Origin: a virus
Virus record (IMG/VR): IMGVR_UViG_3300036768_000867
Span: 1 to 33,060 of that record
DNA length: 33,060 nucleotides
Reading direction: 5' to 3' (one strand)
The notes under the pieces were generated by a model that was not told the origin of the DNA, searched no databases, and worked only from the letters and a program-made list of their open reading frames with translations. The position numbers and the translations under genes were made by a program. Position 1 is the first letter of the stretch, and each line of letters starts with the position of its first letter. Positions 6,764 through 15,345 of the stretch are shown one piece after another.

Positions 6764-8274
6764 CACTCGATCTCGCCGGTCTGCGGATTGAAACGCATGC
6801 GCTTTTTCTGTTGCGTGTCATGCTTGCGGAATTGCGATTCCGGCCCGACGCCGAAATCGCGCGCGAAGGCCGCGGCGCGAATCTCGCGGCCCGTTATGAC
6901 GCCGTCCCTTATGCGCCGTAGATTATAGGCCAGGTCATGTGCGGTCTGCGCCTGCGCGAGCGATCCTTGGCTGCTCTGTAGCCATCGTCCTTCCTGATCG
7001 CTGACCGGCCCAAGCGCGCCGCCGGTCGGGGACGCCTCGCGCATGGCCTGCAGCTTGTCAAACCCAGCCCTGGCCATGATGGTTTCGAGTTTCTGCCGCA
7101 ACGCATAGGCCGGCGTATACGGTGCCGCAGACAGCACCGCGCCCACACCGCCTGTCACCAGCGCGGGGTTTTTCTCAATCATGTCGAGGGCGCGGCCGAT
7201 TTCGTCGATCATAATATTGTGATCTGCATCCAGCGCGTCGATCACGGCCTGCGCCTTCGACCTCAGCGCCGGCAACTGCCCCTCGCGCTTGCCCTCTTCC
7301 TGGCCGATATGCTTTTCACGTTCCGCCTCGCGCAGGTTCTTCTTCAGCATGTCCGGCGCGGGCGGGGGGGGCGCCGGGGAATTCGCCGGCGCCGGGACGG
7401 GCGGCATCGGCTGGCCCTGCGCCGCAGGCTGCATCGGCTGGTCTTGCGGCGCGGGCGGCGCCTGGCCGGGAACGCCCACCATGCCGGTGCGGGTGCTGAA
7501 GGGTGCGTAACGGTCCCCCAGGTCGAGCGCCTTGTACTGGTCGGCCGGCCGCCAGCCTGGCGGGAACTGTATCTGCTTCGGCTCGCCGCGCGACCCGAGC
7601 TGGAACACGCCCAGCTCCCCGTTCGGCCCCTGGGCGAACAGGGGCGACTTCGAGTAGTCGCCGGCAACCTGCGCCTTCGCGCGCAGGAAGTCCATGAATG
7701 TGCCCTGGAAGCCCTGCTGCTTGGCGAACTGGTAGTCCTTGATCTCGTTGGTCGGGTCGGGCGGCTTCGGCAGCACCGACTTGAGATATTCGTCCGCCAA
7801 AGGCGTGGTCAATATCAGGCTGACGCCTTCGGGCGGCAGGCGCGACGGATCGCCGCCGCGGGCGATGTGGCCCGCCATGATCTCGCCAAGGCGGCGCTTG
7901 GCGTCCTCCAGCGCCCGGTCGCGCTCGGCCTTGCGCTCCAGCTCGGCGATCTGCGCGTCGGTCATTCGATTCTGCCGCGCGAGCTGCCCCTTCTCCAGGC
8001 CGAACCTCTCGTCGGCGCGTTTCTCCCGGCCCAGCAGCAGACGGCGCCGCCACACGCTGTCCAGGGCGTTCTCGTAGTCCTTGCTCGCCTGCGCAAGGCC
8101 GGCGCCGATATCCTGGAACGGGGTTCTGGGCATGCGGGAATAGCCCTGGCCGAGCGTGCCGGCGGCAAAGCCGCCGAGCGCCGCCCCGATGGCGTCGCGA
8201 CGGTCGCGCGGCGTGATCAGGCCGCCGTAAGGATCGTCGCCGTAGTCGTTGTTCCATCCGAACAGGCCGAACAT
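6763..8274 (-). CDS. structural / ejection protein candidate with coiled coils
   Basis: 503 residues from ATG 8274, chosen because GAGGG lies just upstream; a longer reading to 8460 would overlap the previous gene. It begins MFGLFGWNNDYGDDPYGG, then a Gly/Ala segment (GAALGGFAAGTLGQGY), a long charged helix (EKGQLARQNRMTDAQIAELE, residues about 85-135), and a Pro/Gln-rich linker around residues 280-340 before a second helical half. Such an architecture is usual for podovirus internal core proteins encoded between tail tubular and fibre genes. No enzyme motif is seen. Confidence 0.65.
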   Translation of the reverse strand: MFGLFGWNNDYGDDPYGGLITPRDRRDAIGAALGGFAAGTLGQGYSRMPRTPFQDIGAGLAQASKDYENALDSVWRRRLLLGREKRADERFGLEKGQLARQNRMTDAQIAELERKAERDRALEDAKRRLGEIMAGHIARGGDPSRLPPEGVSLILTTPLADEYLKSVLPKPPDPTNEIKDYQFAKQQGFQGTFMDFLRAKAQVAGDYSKSPLFAQGPNGELGVFQLGSRGEPKQIQFPPGWRPADQYKALDLGDRYAPFSTRTGMVGVPGQAPPAPQDQPMQPAAQGQPMPPVPAPANSPAPPPPAPDMLKKNLREAEREKHIGQEEGKREGQLPALRSKAQAVIDALDADHNIMIDEIGRALDMIEKNPALVTGGVGAVLSAAPYTPAYALRQKLETIMARAGFDKLQAMREASPTGGALGPVSDQEGRWLQSSQGSLAQAQTAHDLAYNLRRIRDGVITGREIRAAAFARDFGVGPESQFRKHDTQQKKRMRFNPQTGEIE

Positions 8275-8285
8275 CGTTCCCTCGC

Positions 8286-9146
8286 TCAAAAGAAGGGCAG
8301 GAACAATTTGCCGATCGCGCTGGCCATCCCCAGTCCGGTTGCAAACGGCGACGGTCCATAGACGGTCTCTTTGGTGGTTGTGTTGCTGCTGCCCTCCGCC
8401 GTCGTGCTGCGGCCATAGTCGCCGCCCAGGATGCCGGCCCGCGCCGCTTCCTGCGTCCACGGCGTGGTCTGGCCGAACTGGTAGAGCTGCAGCGCCCGCA
8501 CGATCGGGTTGTCGGCATAGGCATCGGCGGCGGTGCCGAGATTGCCGAGCACGCGCGCGCCGATATAGTCCGCGTCCGTCAGCCCCGGAGCGCGGCCAGC
8601 CGCCGCCTCCATGTTAGCCCGCTCGCGCGCATAGTCGCTGCCATAGATGTCCGTCGCCAATCGCCGCAGCTGGTCGCCCACCTGCTGCTGCTGCGTCGCC
8701 AGCGCCTCGCGCTGCGCGCCGCTGCCGTACCGCCCGCCCAGCGAGAAATTCGCCGCGATGCCGGGCGCGGTCACCTTGCGGAACTGCTCGCCCAGCCTGT
8801 CCGCCGCCTGCGAGAAGGCGGCGTCGAGATAGGGATTGGCGCCCAGGAACTTCCCGCCCAGCACGTCGGTGGTGTAGCCCTGCGCCGCGTTCAGCGCCGG
8901 GGAGCCGCGCGCCGCGTTTGCCAGCGCGTAGTTCTCGGCGGCCGTCGCCACCTGCGAGCGCGGCGCTTGCAGCTCGCCAGTATAGGGCTGATAGCCCGGC
9001 ATCGCGGCGACGTTCTTGAGCTGCGCCTGGATGTATGGCAGCTGCCAATCCGGCAGGCTGGTGGTGCTGGTGCTGCGCTGATATCCGGTCGTTACGGTCG
9101 GAACCTCGCGCGTGCTGGGCTTGAACAGGGAATCGAAGAATCCCAT
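8286..9146 (-). CDS. phage structural protein, internal virion/ejection candidate
   Basis: 286 residues starting MGFFDSLFKPSTREVPTVTT. Middle section has repeated Ala/Gln-rich helical stretches (AAFSQAADRLGEQFRKV, QREALATQQQQVGDQLRRL) and the motif SLGGRYGSGAQREALA, seen in tail or ejection proteins of small podoviruses of proteobacteria. The C-terminus (FATGLGMASAIGKLFLPFF) is hydrophobic and could insert into membrane. It follows the Gly/Pro-rich 388-residue protein by five bases. Function in DNA ejection is inferred from position and composition. Confidence 0.65.
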   Translation of the reverse strand: MGFFDSLFKPSTREVPTVTTGYQRSTSTTSLPDWQLPYIQAQLKNVAAMPGYQPYTGELQAPRSQVATAAENYALANAARGSPALNAAQGYTTDVLGGKFLGANPYLDAAFSQAADRLGEQFRKVTAPGIAANFSLGGRYGSGAQREALATQQQQVGDQLRRLATDIYGSDYARERANMEAAAGRAPGLTDADYIGARVLGNLGTAADAYADNPIVRALQLYQFGQTTPWTQEAARAGILGGDYGRSTTAEGSSNTTTKETVYGPSPFATGLGMASAIGKLFLPFF

Positions 9147-9150
9147 GGGA

Positions 9151-10317
9151 TCACCCCTTCCACGACGCGAACAGCTTGCGCATCGCGTCTTTCTTCTGCT
9201 TGGTGCTCATCTTCCGGTCGCGGCCGATCCGGCGCATCTGGTCCAGGAACTTCCTGCCCACGAGCGCCGTGGTCTGGCTGTCATGGACGTATTCCCTCTC
9301 GTGCACCTTGCCGCGCACGCTGTCGCCGGGCCTGCCGTCGTCGCCGGTGTAGCCGCCGCGCCGGAAGATGCCGGGCGCGCCGGTGCCCTGCGGATCGCCC
9401 GGCGCGACGCCGGACCCGCCGGTCCCGCCCGATGTATGGTCGGTGGACGCCTGGTTTTGCGCGCCGCCCCCGCCGCCGCCTCCGGCTCCGCGGCCAAAGC
9501 CCATGCCGATGGCTTCCGCCGGCGTCATCTGGTTGTACTGCGGGTCCATGCTGTAATAGCTGCCGATCGTGGCCGGCATGTCGATCCCAAGCGTGACGGT
9601 CGGGCTCCATGCGCGCGTCGCCCAGGACATGTCCTGCAGGGGCTCCCGCAGGGCCGGCGGCTCCGGAATGCCGAACTTGCCCGTACTGGCCACGCCCGTT
9701 CCGACATCGCGCGACGGGGTGGAGAAGGACGGCGCCCCGACATTGGGATGGCCGGGCTCGGCAAATGACGGCGACGGAACGGACGGGCTTGGGCTGGAGC
9801 TCGGCATGCTCAGGCCCAGCGCCCGCATGCCGAGATTGGTCAGACCCAGCGGGTTGGCGCGCGGCGCCGATATCGGGGCGGACGGGACAGGATTGAAATC
9901 CGGCAGGCTTGGCAAGCCGGCGGCCGGCGACAATCCGCCGCGAGACACGTCGATTCCCACCTTGTCGAATCCGGGCGCGAACTCGCCCAGCACGCTTTCC
10001 GGCGCCAATGGCTCGGCGGCGACAGGCGCGGGCGACTGGCCCGGCGCCGCTGCCGGCGCAGGGCCGGGCGACGGACCCGGCGACGGGTTGCTGACGTCGC
10101 CGCGCCCGCCATATCCCCATGCCGTCACATCCGGCTGCCAGGCCGGCACGAACTGCGGCACCGGAGCCTTGGCGGCGGACTGCATCAGCGGCGCGGACGG
10201 AACGCTGCCGATGGACGGGGTCGATCCGTAGCCGGCCGCCATGTTCAGCAGGTCCACCAGCGTCATGCGGCCGCCGCCGGAATAGGGATCAGGACCGAAT
10301 TCTGGCATGTGAGTCAC
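9151..10317 (-). CDS. Gly/Pro/Ser-rich virion protein of unknown function
   Basis: 388 residues. Start is GTG at 10317 overlapping the upstream stop (GTGA), with ATG 10308 as an alternative. The first ~230 residues are of low complexity (repeated P-S-P, A-P and G-P; for example SPGPSPGPAPAAAPGQSPAP), then a short ordered region and a GFGRGAGGGGGGGAQNQ glycine run. The C-terminal ~70 residues are charged and ordered, with HEREYVHDSQTTALVGRKFL and a basic tail. The combination of a disordered spacer and a conserved helical end occurs in phage proteins encoded with ejection proteins. No family recognised. Confidence 0.6.
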   Translation of the reverse strand: MTHMPEFGPDPYSGGGRMTLVDLLNMAAGYGSTPSIGSVPSAPLMQSAAKAPVPQFVPAWQPDVTAWGYGGRGDVSNPSPGPSPGPAPAAAPGQSPAPVAAEPLAPESVLGEFAPGFDKVGIDVSRGGLSPAAGLPSLPDFNPVPSAPISAPRANPLGLTNLGMRALGLSMPSSSPSPSVPSPSFAEPGHPNVGAPSFSTPSRDVGTGVASTGKFGIPEPPALREPLQDMSWATRAWSPTVTLGIDMPATIGSYYSMDPQYNQMTPAEAIGMGFGRGAGGGGGGGAQNQASTDHTSGGTGGSGVAPGDPQGTGAPGIFRRGGYTGDDGRPGDSVRGKVHEREYVHDSQTTALVGRKFLDQMRRIGRDRKMSTKQKKDAMRKLFASWKG

Positions 10318-10628
10318 CCGATGATGAGGACCGCGAAGCTGCGGTCCGTCTGCGCGTTATTGGCGTGCGCGATGGTGGCGCTGCCGGACGCGCGCGCCGA
10401 GACATATGTCGTCGCCAAGGCGGCAGCGGCATTGGCCGTCAGCGGCGACAGGCCGATATACGAATCGACGCCAATGCGCGCATCGCTGACGACCGTGGTC
10501 GGCTGGTTCGGCGTCAGCGTCACGACGCCCGTCGCATTCACCTTGCCGCGCATCGCCAGGTTGACGCAGGTGGCGACGGCGCGGGGCGTGCCGCCCGCCG
10601 GCGGCAGCAACGGGAACTGGACCGCCAT
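10314..10628 (-). CDS. small phage structural beta protein (HANNAQTDR motif)
   Basis: 104 residues from ATG 10628, set one base after the previous stop (TGAcATG). Beta-strand pattern with NQPTTVVSDARIGVDSYIGL, LTANAAAALATTYVSA and the closing motif ATIAHANNAQTDRSFAVLIIG. The SDARIG...L.P.TANAA and HANN.QTDR.F elements are widespread in small phage virion proteins and in the ends of fibre proteins, where they probably mediate trimerisation or attachment. The specific role here is not known. Confidence 0.7.
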   Translation of the reverse strand: MAVQFPLLPPAGGTPRAVATCVNLAMRGKVNATGVVTLTPNQPTTVVSDARIGVDSYIGLSPLTANAAAALATTYVSARASGSATIAHANNAQTDRSFAVLIIG

Positions 10629-10629
10629 G

Positions 10630-12138
10630 TCAGCGGCCTCCGGCCGGGCGGAAATCCGGCTCGATGCCCAACGCGGCGGCAAAATCCCCGGCTATGGTCG
10701 CGCGGAAACGCACGAACCGGGAATTCGCCCGCAGCGGGCAGTTGCCGAGAGCGTTCATCGCGATGATGTCGCCGGCCGCCGGCAATTCCGACTGCGTGTT
10801 GCGCATGAACGGCTGCACCGTTACCGCCGCCGCCCCGTCCACCAGCGGCCTTGCCCCCACCAGCACCGCCCTGCCATATCCCGGCACCAGCTGCTGCTCG
10901 CCGGTGTCGATGGTCGCCGTCAGCGCCGGCCCGGTGAACGTGCAGAGGACGTGGGACTGGTTGAAGGCGGCGACGGACGGGACGTTCGAGATGTGCGACA
11001 CATCATCCAGCGATGCGCCCTCGATGTCGAGCGGCTCCGACGGGTCCGGGCTGTCCAGGTCGGCGGATGCCGGCTGCATCGAGGTCAGCCAATCGACCGA
11101 CAGTTCCGCTATCGATGCCTTCCTGTTGGCCCAGTCATAGACGAAGATCCTGTCCGGCATGCCGCCTGGAGCGGCGATGGACGGATATGCCATCAGATAG
11201 AGCTTGCGACTGTGCCAGATCGTCGAGGACACGCGATGCGCATAGTTCAGGTCGATGTCCGCCATCAGCGCGCGGTCGAAGCGGTTGGTGCCCAGCGACA
11301 CCGACTGTTCGCCGGTCCATGCATACAGGCCGTCGTGATCGACGAAGAACGTCGTGCCGCCGGCCCGCGCCACGCTGCCAGGAATCGCCACGCCGCGATT
11401 GGTCTCCACCTCGTCGAACGAGAAGAACAGCGGCGGCCCGACATAGGTCATGCGGTAGATCGAGCTTTCGCAGAAGACGATCCCGACCTCGCCGGAGACG
11501 ATCTTCTGCACCTTCCCGCCATTCGCCAGGTCCTGGAAATCCGACTGGCTGGACGCGCCGCCCTCCTCGAAGGTGGCGTAATCATCGATGCCCGACCACC
11601 ACACGCGGTTCGGCACCAGCCCGTCATTGCCCACGTCGTCGATGTTGCCGAGCACGACGAAGTCGCGGACCACCGCGATGTGTCGCGCGCGCGGCGTGCG
11701 CGTCGACGTGATGGCGTTGGCGAACGCGGTGCCGCCGAAGGCGATCTGCTGCATCGGCTCGTCGATGCACACCGCCAGCACCCGCTCGCCCCACTTGGCG
11801 AACTCCCAGGTCTCGCGGTCGGACACGCTGTAGCCGGACGTGCCGTCCTTGCCATTGCCGGAACGGTCGACCCAGGCCGTGGCCGACAGGACATACAGCT
11901 TGCCGGCGTTTGATCCGCCGGACGTGGCGGCATAGTTGTAGCTGTTGCCATCCTTGTCGGCGGCAACGAACCCGCCGATGACCGTTGCCGGCAATGCCGA
12001 CGGGCCGGCATAAGCCTCCAGCGAAGGAAAGCGGCCATAGCCGCTGCCCTGCGGCAGACAGTTCTTGGCGACCAGCGCGCCGGGATTGCCGAGCGCGGCC
12101 AGATCGGGCGCCCAGTCCCCGAAGGGGATGATGGTCAT
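10630..12138 (-). CDS. tail protein, nozzle/tail-hub candidate
   Basis: 502 residues starting MTIIPFGDWAPDLAALGNPG. The start phrase (IPFG.W.PD) and repeated beta-strand blades (KLYVLSATAWVDRSGNG, WEFAKWGERVLAVCIDEPMQ, ARHIAVVRDFVVLGNIDDVG, VGIVFCESSIYRMTYVGPPL, GGTTFFVDHDGLYAWTGEQS) suggest a beta-propeller. Proteins of this length and layout take the place of the tail nozzle in T7/P22-like podoviruses; the next genes toward the right encode fibres and the adaptor. Its start overlaps nothing upstream except the four-base ATGA with the 90-residue gene. Exact equivalence to T7 gp12 or P22 gp10 cannot be shown from sequence. Confidence 0.7.
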   Translation of the reverse strand: MTIIPFGDWAPDLAALGNPGALVAKNCLPQGSGYGRFPSLEAYAGPSALPATVIGGFVAADKDGNSYNYAATSGGSNAGKLYVLSATAWVDRSGNGKDGTSGYSVSDRETWEFAKWGERVLAVCIDEPMQQIAFGGTAFANAITSTRTPRARHIAVVRDFVVLGNIDDVGNDGLVPNRVWWSGIDDYATFEEGGASSQSDFQDLANGGKVQKIVSGEVGIVFCESSIYRMTYVGPPLFFSFDEVETNRGVAIPGSVARAGGTTFFVDHDGLYAWTGEQSVSLGTNRFDRALMADIDLNYAHRVSSTIWHSRKLYLMAYPSIAAPGGMPDRIFVYDWANRKASIAELSVDWLTSMQPASADLDSPDPSEPLDIEGASLDDVSHISNVPSVAAFNQSHVLCTFTGPALTATIDTGEQQLVPGYGRAVLVGARPLVDGAAAVTVQPFMRNTQSELPAAGDIIAMNALGNCPLRANSRFVRFRATIAGDFAAALGIEPDFRPAGGR

Positions 12139-12407
12139 GCCAGGTCCTCCGGCGACAGCACGCCCTTGCGGATCAGCGCGGCGGTCAGCGATTCGACAGT
12201 GATCGACGGCTTGACCGCTGCGGGTGGCGCCTTGGGCGCGTCGGCCTCGGCGAACACGGCATGGGCGGCGGCGATGATGGAGGCGGCATCGGCCGGGTCA
12301 TAGGTGCCGGCTGCCAGCACCACTTCACGGCCGCCGATCCGGAAATGGTGGTCCGCGACGCGCTCGATCGCCAAAGACGGAGCGCCGGCGTCTTCCATGG
12401 TCATCAT
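12135..12407 (-). CDS. small phage protein of unknown function downstream of the tail fibre
   Basis: 90 residues from ATG 12407, overlapping the fibre gene stop (ATGA), with GGCAGGA just upstream. The N-terminal half is a small beta domain (ERVADHHFRIGGREVVLAAG), the linker is Ala/Pro-rich, and the end is helical (ESLTAALIRKGVLSPEDLA). It may be a fibre assembly factor; no family recognised. Confidence 0.6.
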   Translation of the reverse strand: MMTMEDAGAPSLAIERVADHHFRIGGREVVLAAGTYDPADAASIIAAAHAVFAEADAPKAPPAAVKPSITVESLTAALIRKGVLSPEDLA

Positions 12408-13516
12408 ATCCTGCCGCCCTGCGCGCTGAGCAGCACGAAGCTGAGGTTGAGCGAGCTGGAATATCTGTTGGTGAAGCTGGTCTCGCTCCCCGTGTTCTGC
12501 ACCCACCATTTGCTGGCCCCGGACCCCGGATCGGAGGTCACGAACTGGCCGGCGGTGGATTGCCAGATGATGTTCGGGGTTGTCGCGCTCTCGAACGAGA
12601 TCAGCGCCGTGCCTCCGCTCGACGAGTCGCGCACGACCATGATCCCGCTGATGACGCGGGATGCCAGCGACAGCTTGGCGTCAGCGGCAACGGCAACGGC
12701 CGTCTTGCCGCCTACGGCACCGGCATTCGTGTCGGCATTCAGGATGATTTGCTTCGCGTTGTTGCCGTCGATGGTCTGGTTCGCCGACCATGTGTTGGCG
12801 GCGTTGAGCAGCGGCACGTTCGCGCCGGAAGTCCCCGTGTTCTGCGTCGCCGCCGTGCCGAGCCCAAGCGTCGTGCGCTGGGCCGATGCGCTGGCGTCGT
12901 CGACAAGCGCGCGCCCGGCGGCGGTGAAGTCGGCCAGGGCCGCCGTGCCGGAGCCGGTGAAGTATGGCAGCTTGTCCGCCGCGCTGGTCAGGCCGGCGAT
13001 GGCGGTCAATTCCGCGTCCTGCGCCTGCACGTTCGTGCCGATGACCAGGCCGAGCGTGGACCGCGCGGCCGTGGCGTCGGCATCGTCCAGCAGCGTGCGG
13101 GCGAAGGACGTGAAGTCGGCCAGGGCCGCCGTGCCGGAGCCGGTGAAGTATGGCAGCTTGTCCGCCGCGCTGGTCAGGCCGGCGATGGCGGTCAATTCCG
13201 CGTCCTGCGCCTGCGCCCCCAGGGTTGTGCGCGCGGCGGAGGCATCGGCATCGTCCAGCAGCGTGCGGGCGAAGGACGTCAGATCGGTCGTTGCGAACGT
13301 GTCGGCTGCCGTCGCGTAGATCAGCTTGTTGGCCGACACCGTCACGCCGGCCAGCGCCGTCAGCGTGGCGTCCAATGGCTGATAGGTGAACGGCAGTGTG
13401 GCGACGACCGACTGCAGTGCCTCGATCTCGGACTTGGCGGCCGCGAAATTGGCGCGCACGCTGGCCGTGGTGGGCGTGCCGCTGACCGGCTTGGTTGGAT
13501 CGATGGAACTGGTCAT
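12404..13516 (-). CDS. tail fibre protein with tandem shaft repeats
   Basis: 370 residues. The N-terminus (IDPTKPVSGTPTTASVRANF followed by AAAKSEIEALQ) is the virion-attachment segment used by many podovirus tail fibres. Residues about 50-200 contain three to four repeats of the pattern T.IAGLTSAADKLPYFTGSG - TAALADFTSFARTLLDDADA - AARTTLGL, a trimeric shaft unit, with two copies identical at DNA level over 105 bases. The C-terminal ~150 residues form a different beta domain (TWSANQTIDGNNAKQIIL...) likely to be the receptor-binding tip. Start at 13516 overlaps nothing important; stop overlaps the next start. Confidence 0.85.
   Translation of the reverse strand: MTSSIDPTKPVSGTPTTASVRANFAAAKSEIEALQSVVATLPFTYQPLDATLTALAGVTVSANKLIYATAADTFATTDLTSFARTLLDDADASAARTTLGAQAQDAELTAIAGLTSAADKLPYFTGSGTAALADFTSFARTLLDDADATAARSTLGLVIGTNVQAQDAELTAIAGLTSAADKLPYFTGSGTAALADFTAAGRALVDDASASAQRTTLGLGTAATQNTGTSGANVPLLNAANTWSANQTIDGNNAKQIILNADTNAGAVGGKTAVAVAADAKLSLASRVISGIMVVRDSSSGGTALISFESATTPNIIWQSTAGQFVTSDPGSGASKWWVQNTGSETSFTNRYSSSLNLSFVLLSAQGGRI
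12924..13028. repeat. direct repeat copy 1 in tail fibre gene (105 bp)
   Basis: This 105-base segment is identical to 13110-13214, an offset of 186 bases (62 codons, in frame). It encodes one shaft unit, so recombination between the copies would shorten or lengthen the fibre by 62 residues without breaking the frame. Confidence 0.85.
13110..13214. repeat. direct repeat copy 2 in tail fibre gene (105 bp)
   Basis: Second copy of the 105-base unit at 12924-13028. A further 35-base identity links 13077-13111 with 13245-13279 (offset 168 bases, 56 codons), so the shaft region is built from several related units. Confidence 0.85.
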
Positions 13517-13848
13517 CGCAAGCTATTCAGCCATGTCGTTGCCGGAACCTGCTGCGCGGTCCATGCCGTGGCCGGCACGGCGTCGGCGCCGAAGCGGGAG
13601 GTCGGGTCCCAGATGGCGCCATCGTTGTCATAGGCGTCGTCGCCGCCATCCCAGGCCGACGCGCCGCCATCCCATATCGAGCCCGGATGCCACGGCACGT
13701 CGATGTTGATCCACATCGTGCGCGGCGGCGTTTGCACGACGATGGAAACGGCCGGCGGTGCGAACGTGATGGCGGCCGATGCGCTACAAGTAACGGCTCC
13801 TCCGGCTCCGCTGAGGAAGCCAAGCAACGCTATATGCGTGAGGATCAT
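13513..13848 (-). CDS. small virion protein with DGG/WD repeats
   Basis: 111 residues. A hydrophobic N-terminus (MILTHIALLGFLSGAGGAVT) is followed by a beta segment and then a Trp/Asp/Gly-rich stretch with repeats of the form WDGGxSAWDGGDDAYDNDG and IWD. The tail is FRSRFGADAVPATAW-like and polar. Start overlaps the stop of the 496-residue gene (ATGA). Similar W-D-G-rich small proteins accompany podovirus tail genes, but the function is not known; the leader could be a signal peptide or simply a buried helix. Confidence 0.6.
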   Translation of the reverse strand: MILTHIALLGFLSGAGGAVTCSASAAITFAPPAVSIVVQTPPRTMWINIDVPWHPGSIWDGGASAWDGGDDAYDNDGAIWDPTSRFGADAVPATAWTAQQVPATTWLNSLR

Positions 13849-15338
13849 CAGAAGTAGAGCACGTTCACGACGATTTCGTTGGCTGCCACCGCGCCTGTGT
13901 CGCTGTCGGCAACACCCGTGGTCAGCGCCAGCGCGATCCCGGTCGCGAACGCGATTCCGTGTCCGCCAAGATCGAACGTGAAGCCGGCGCCAGCCGTATT
14001 GCCCGGGATCGGAAGCGTCAGGACCGGGGTGTCCGTTCCGACCGTCGGCGCCGATGCCTTGTTGTAGATCTTTAGGTACCGTACTGCCGCATTCGTATTG
14101 TGCGCGTAGATGGCGTAAATCTGTCCGGCGGACGCCTTGACGCTGGTTGCATTGGTGCTGGCCGCGCTGATCACACGGCTGATGGACAGGCCGCCGGCGG
14201 TATGAGGCACCGGCGAGACGATCTGCGCGCCGCGCCTGTTAGCCCATGGATAGACCACGTCGCCGTCGGCCGACATGGCCGATGGCACCGCATCGGATGC
14301 GCGATAGCCGATCTGAACCGGGTTTCCGGAAATCGCCGCGTCCTGTGCCGCGGCGCCGGCCACGGTGAATGTGCCGGTGCCGGCGTTAGCCGTGACGGTA
14401 CCGCTGATCGGCTGCGTGACGGCCGAGCCGTCTACTTTCAGCGCGTTCGATGCGGTGACGGTGGCGCGGCGGCCACGTGTGGTCTCGTCCTCGATGACGA
14501 GCACCTGGGCGCGCTTGCTGTCCATGCGCGCTGCACCGGCATCGTTTTCCGTCAGCGCGGTTCCGGCGGTTTCGTCGAGGATGAAGCCGACGGGCAGAAC
14601 CTTGGTTGTTCCATCGGTGAACGCGGCGTTATCCGCCACCTTTTCGCTGTCCTGAACCGCGAACGTGCCAGTGCCAACCACGGTCACGTTGCCGCTGACG
14701 CGAGTTACGTCGACATCGAGTCCGTTGGTCGCGTCGCCGCCGATCAGCGCGCCGGCCGCCGTGATGACGGTCGCCTGCGCGCCGTTGCGCAGATGCCACG
14801 AACGGACGAGGTCTCCGTCGGCGGACACGTCGGCCGGGGCGGTAGCCGATGCGTAGCCGGCCCCGAGCACGCCATATTGGCTGGCGCCGCTCCCCAGGGC
14901 CGCGTCATGGGCCGTGCTGCCGGCAACCTCGACCCGCAAACGGTCGTTGTCCGTCACCGACAGGTTGACGTAGTCGCCGTCCGTGCCGCCGCTGACCGCA
15001 GCCGAGCTGCGCCGGACGGCCAGCACCTGTATGCCGGGATCGCCGGTGACATGCGCCGCGTCTTCGGCGAGCACCAGATTGTCGATGAGCTGCAGCGACG
15101 TGAGCGCCGGTCCGCTTTCCTGCGTCGCGAACGTTCCTGCATTGCTGACCGGCATCGTGATGGTGCCCAGCTCTGCGATCTTGACCGGCATGCGCTTGCC
15201 GGCAGCATCGTCGGTATCGTTGGCCGTTCCGTCGGGACCCCACACGATCTTGCTGCGCGGGTAATGGACTCCGGCGATGTCGTCCGTTGCCAGAACTGCC
15301 CCGCCGGAGCCGGGATTTGCCGTTACGTTGTCCGCCAT
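13848..15338 (-). CDS. large beta-rich virion protein, tail appendage candidate
   Basis: 496 residues starting MADNVTANPGSGGAVLATDD, with GAGG upstream of the ATG at 15338. After the conserved opening (ATDDIAGVHYPRSKIVWGPD), the protein consists of Thr/Ala/Val/Asp-rich beta strands and no obvious enzyme motif. The C-terminal ~120 residues (AVRYLKIYNKASAPTVGTDT ... GNTAGAGFTFDLGGHGIAFA) resemble the small beta domains that recur in phage head and tail appendage proteins. Probably a tail spike base or decoration protein; the exact role is unclear. Confidence 0.65.
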   Translation of the reverse strand: MADNVTANPGSGGAVLATDDIAGVHYPRSKIVWGPDGTANDTDDAAGKRMPVKIAELGTITMPVSNAGTFATQESGPALTSLQLIDNLVLAEDAAHVTGDPGIQVLAVRRSSAAVSGGTDGDYVNLSVTDNDRLRVEVAGSTAHDAALGSGASQYGVLGAGYASATAPADVSADGDLVRSWHLRNGAQATVITAAGALIGGDATNGLDVDVTRVSGNVTVVGTGTFAVQDSEKVADNAAFTDGTTKVLPVGFILDETAGTALTENDAGAARMDSKRAQVLVIEDETTRGRRATVTASNALKVDGSAVTQPISGTVTANAGTGTFTVAGAAAQDAAISGNPVQIGYRASDAVPSAMSADGDVVYPWANRRGAQIVSPVPHTAGGLSISRVISAASTNATSVKASAGQIYAIYAHNTNAAVRYLKIYNKASAPTVGTDTPVLTLPIPGNTAGAGFTFDLGGHGIAFATGIALALTTGVADSDTGAVAANEIVVNVLYF

Positions 15339-15345
15339 CTTGCCC

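Noticed and set aside
5429-6928. Long plus-strand open frame of ~499 codons
   Set aside because: It is antisense to the ejection protein gene, with His/Arg/Leu-rich composition typical of shadow frames in GC-rich DNA.
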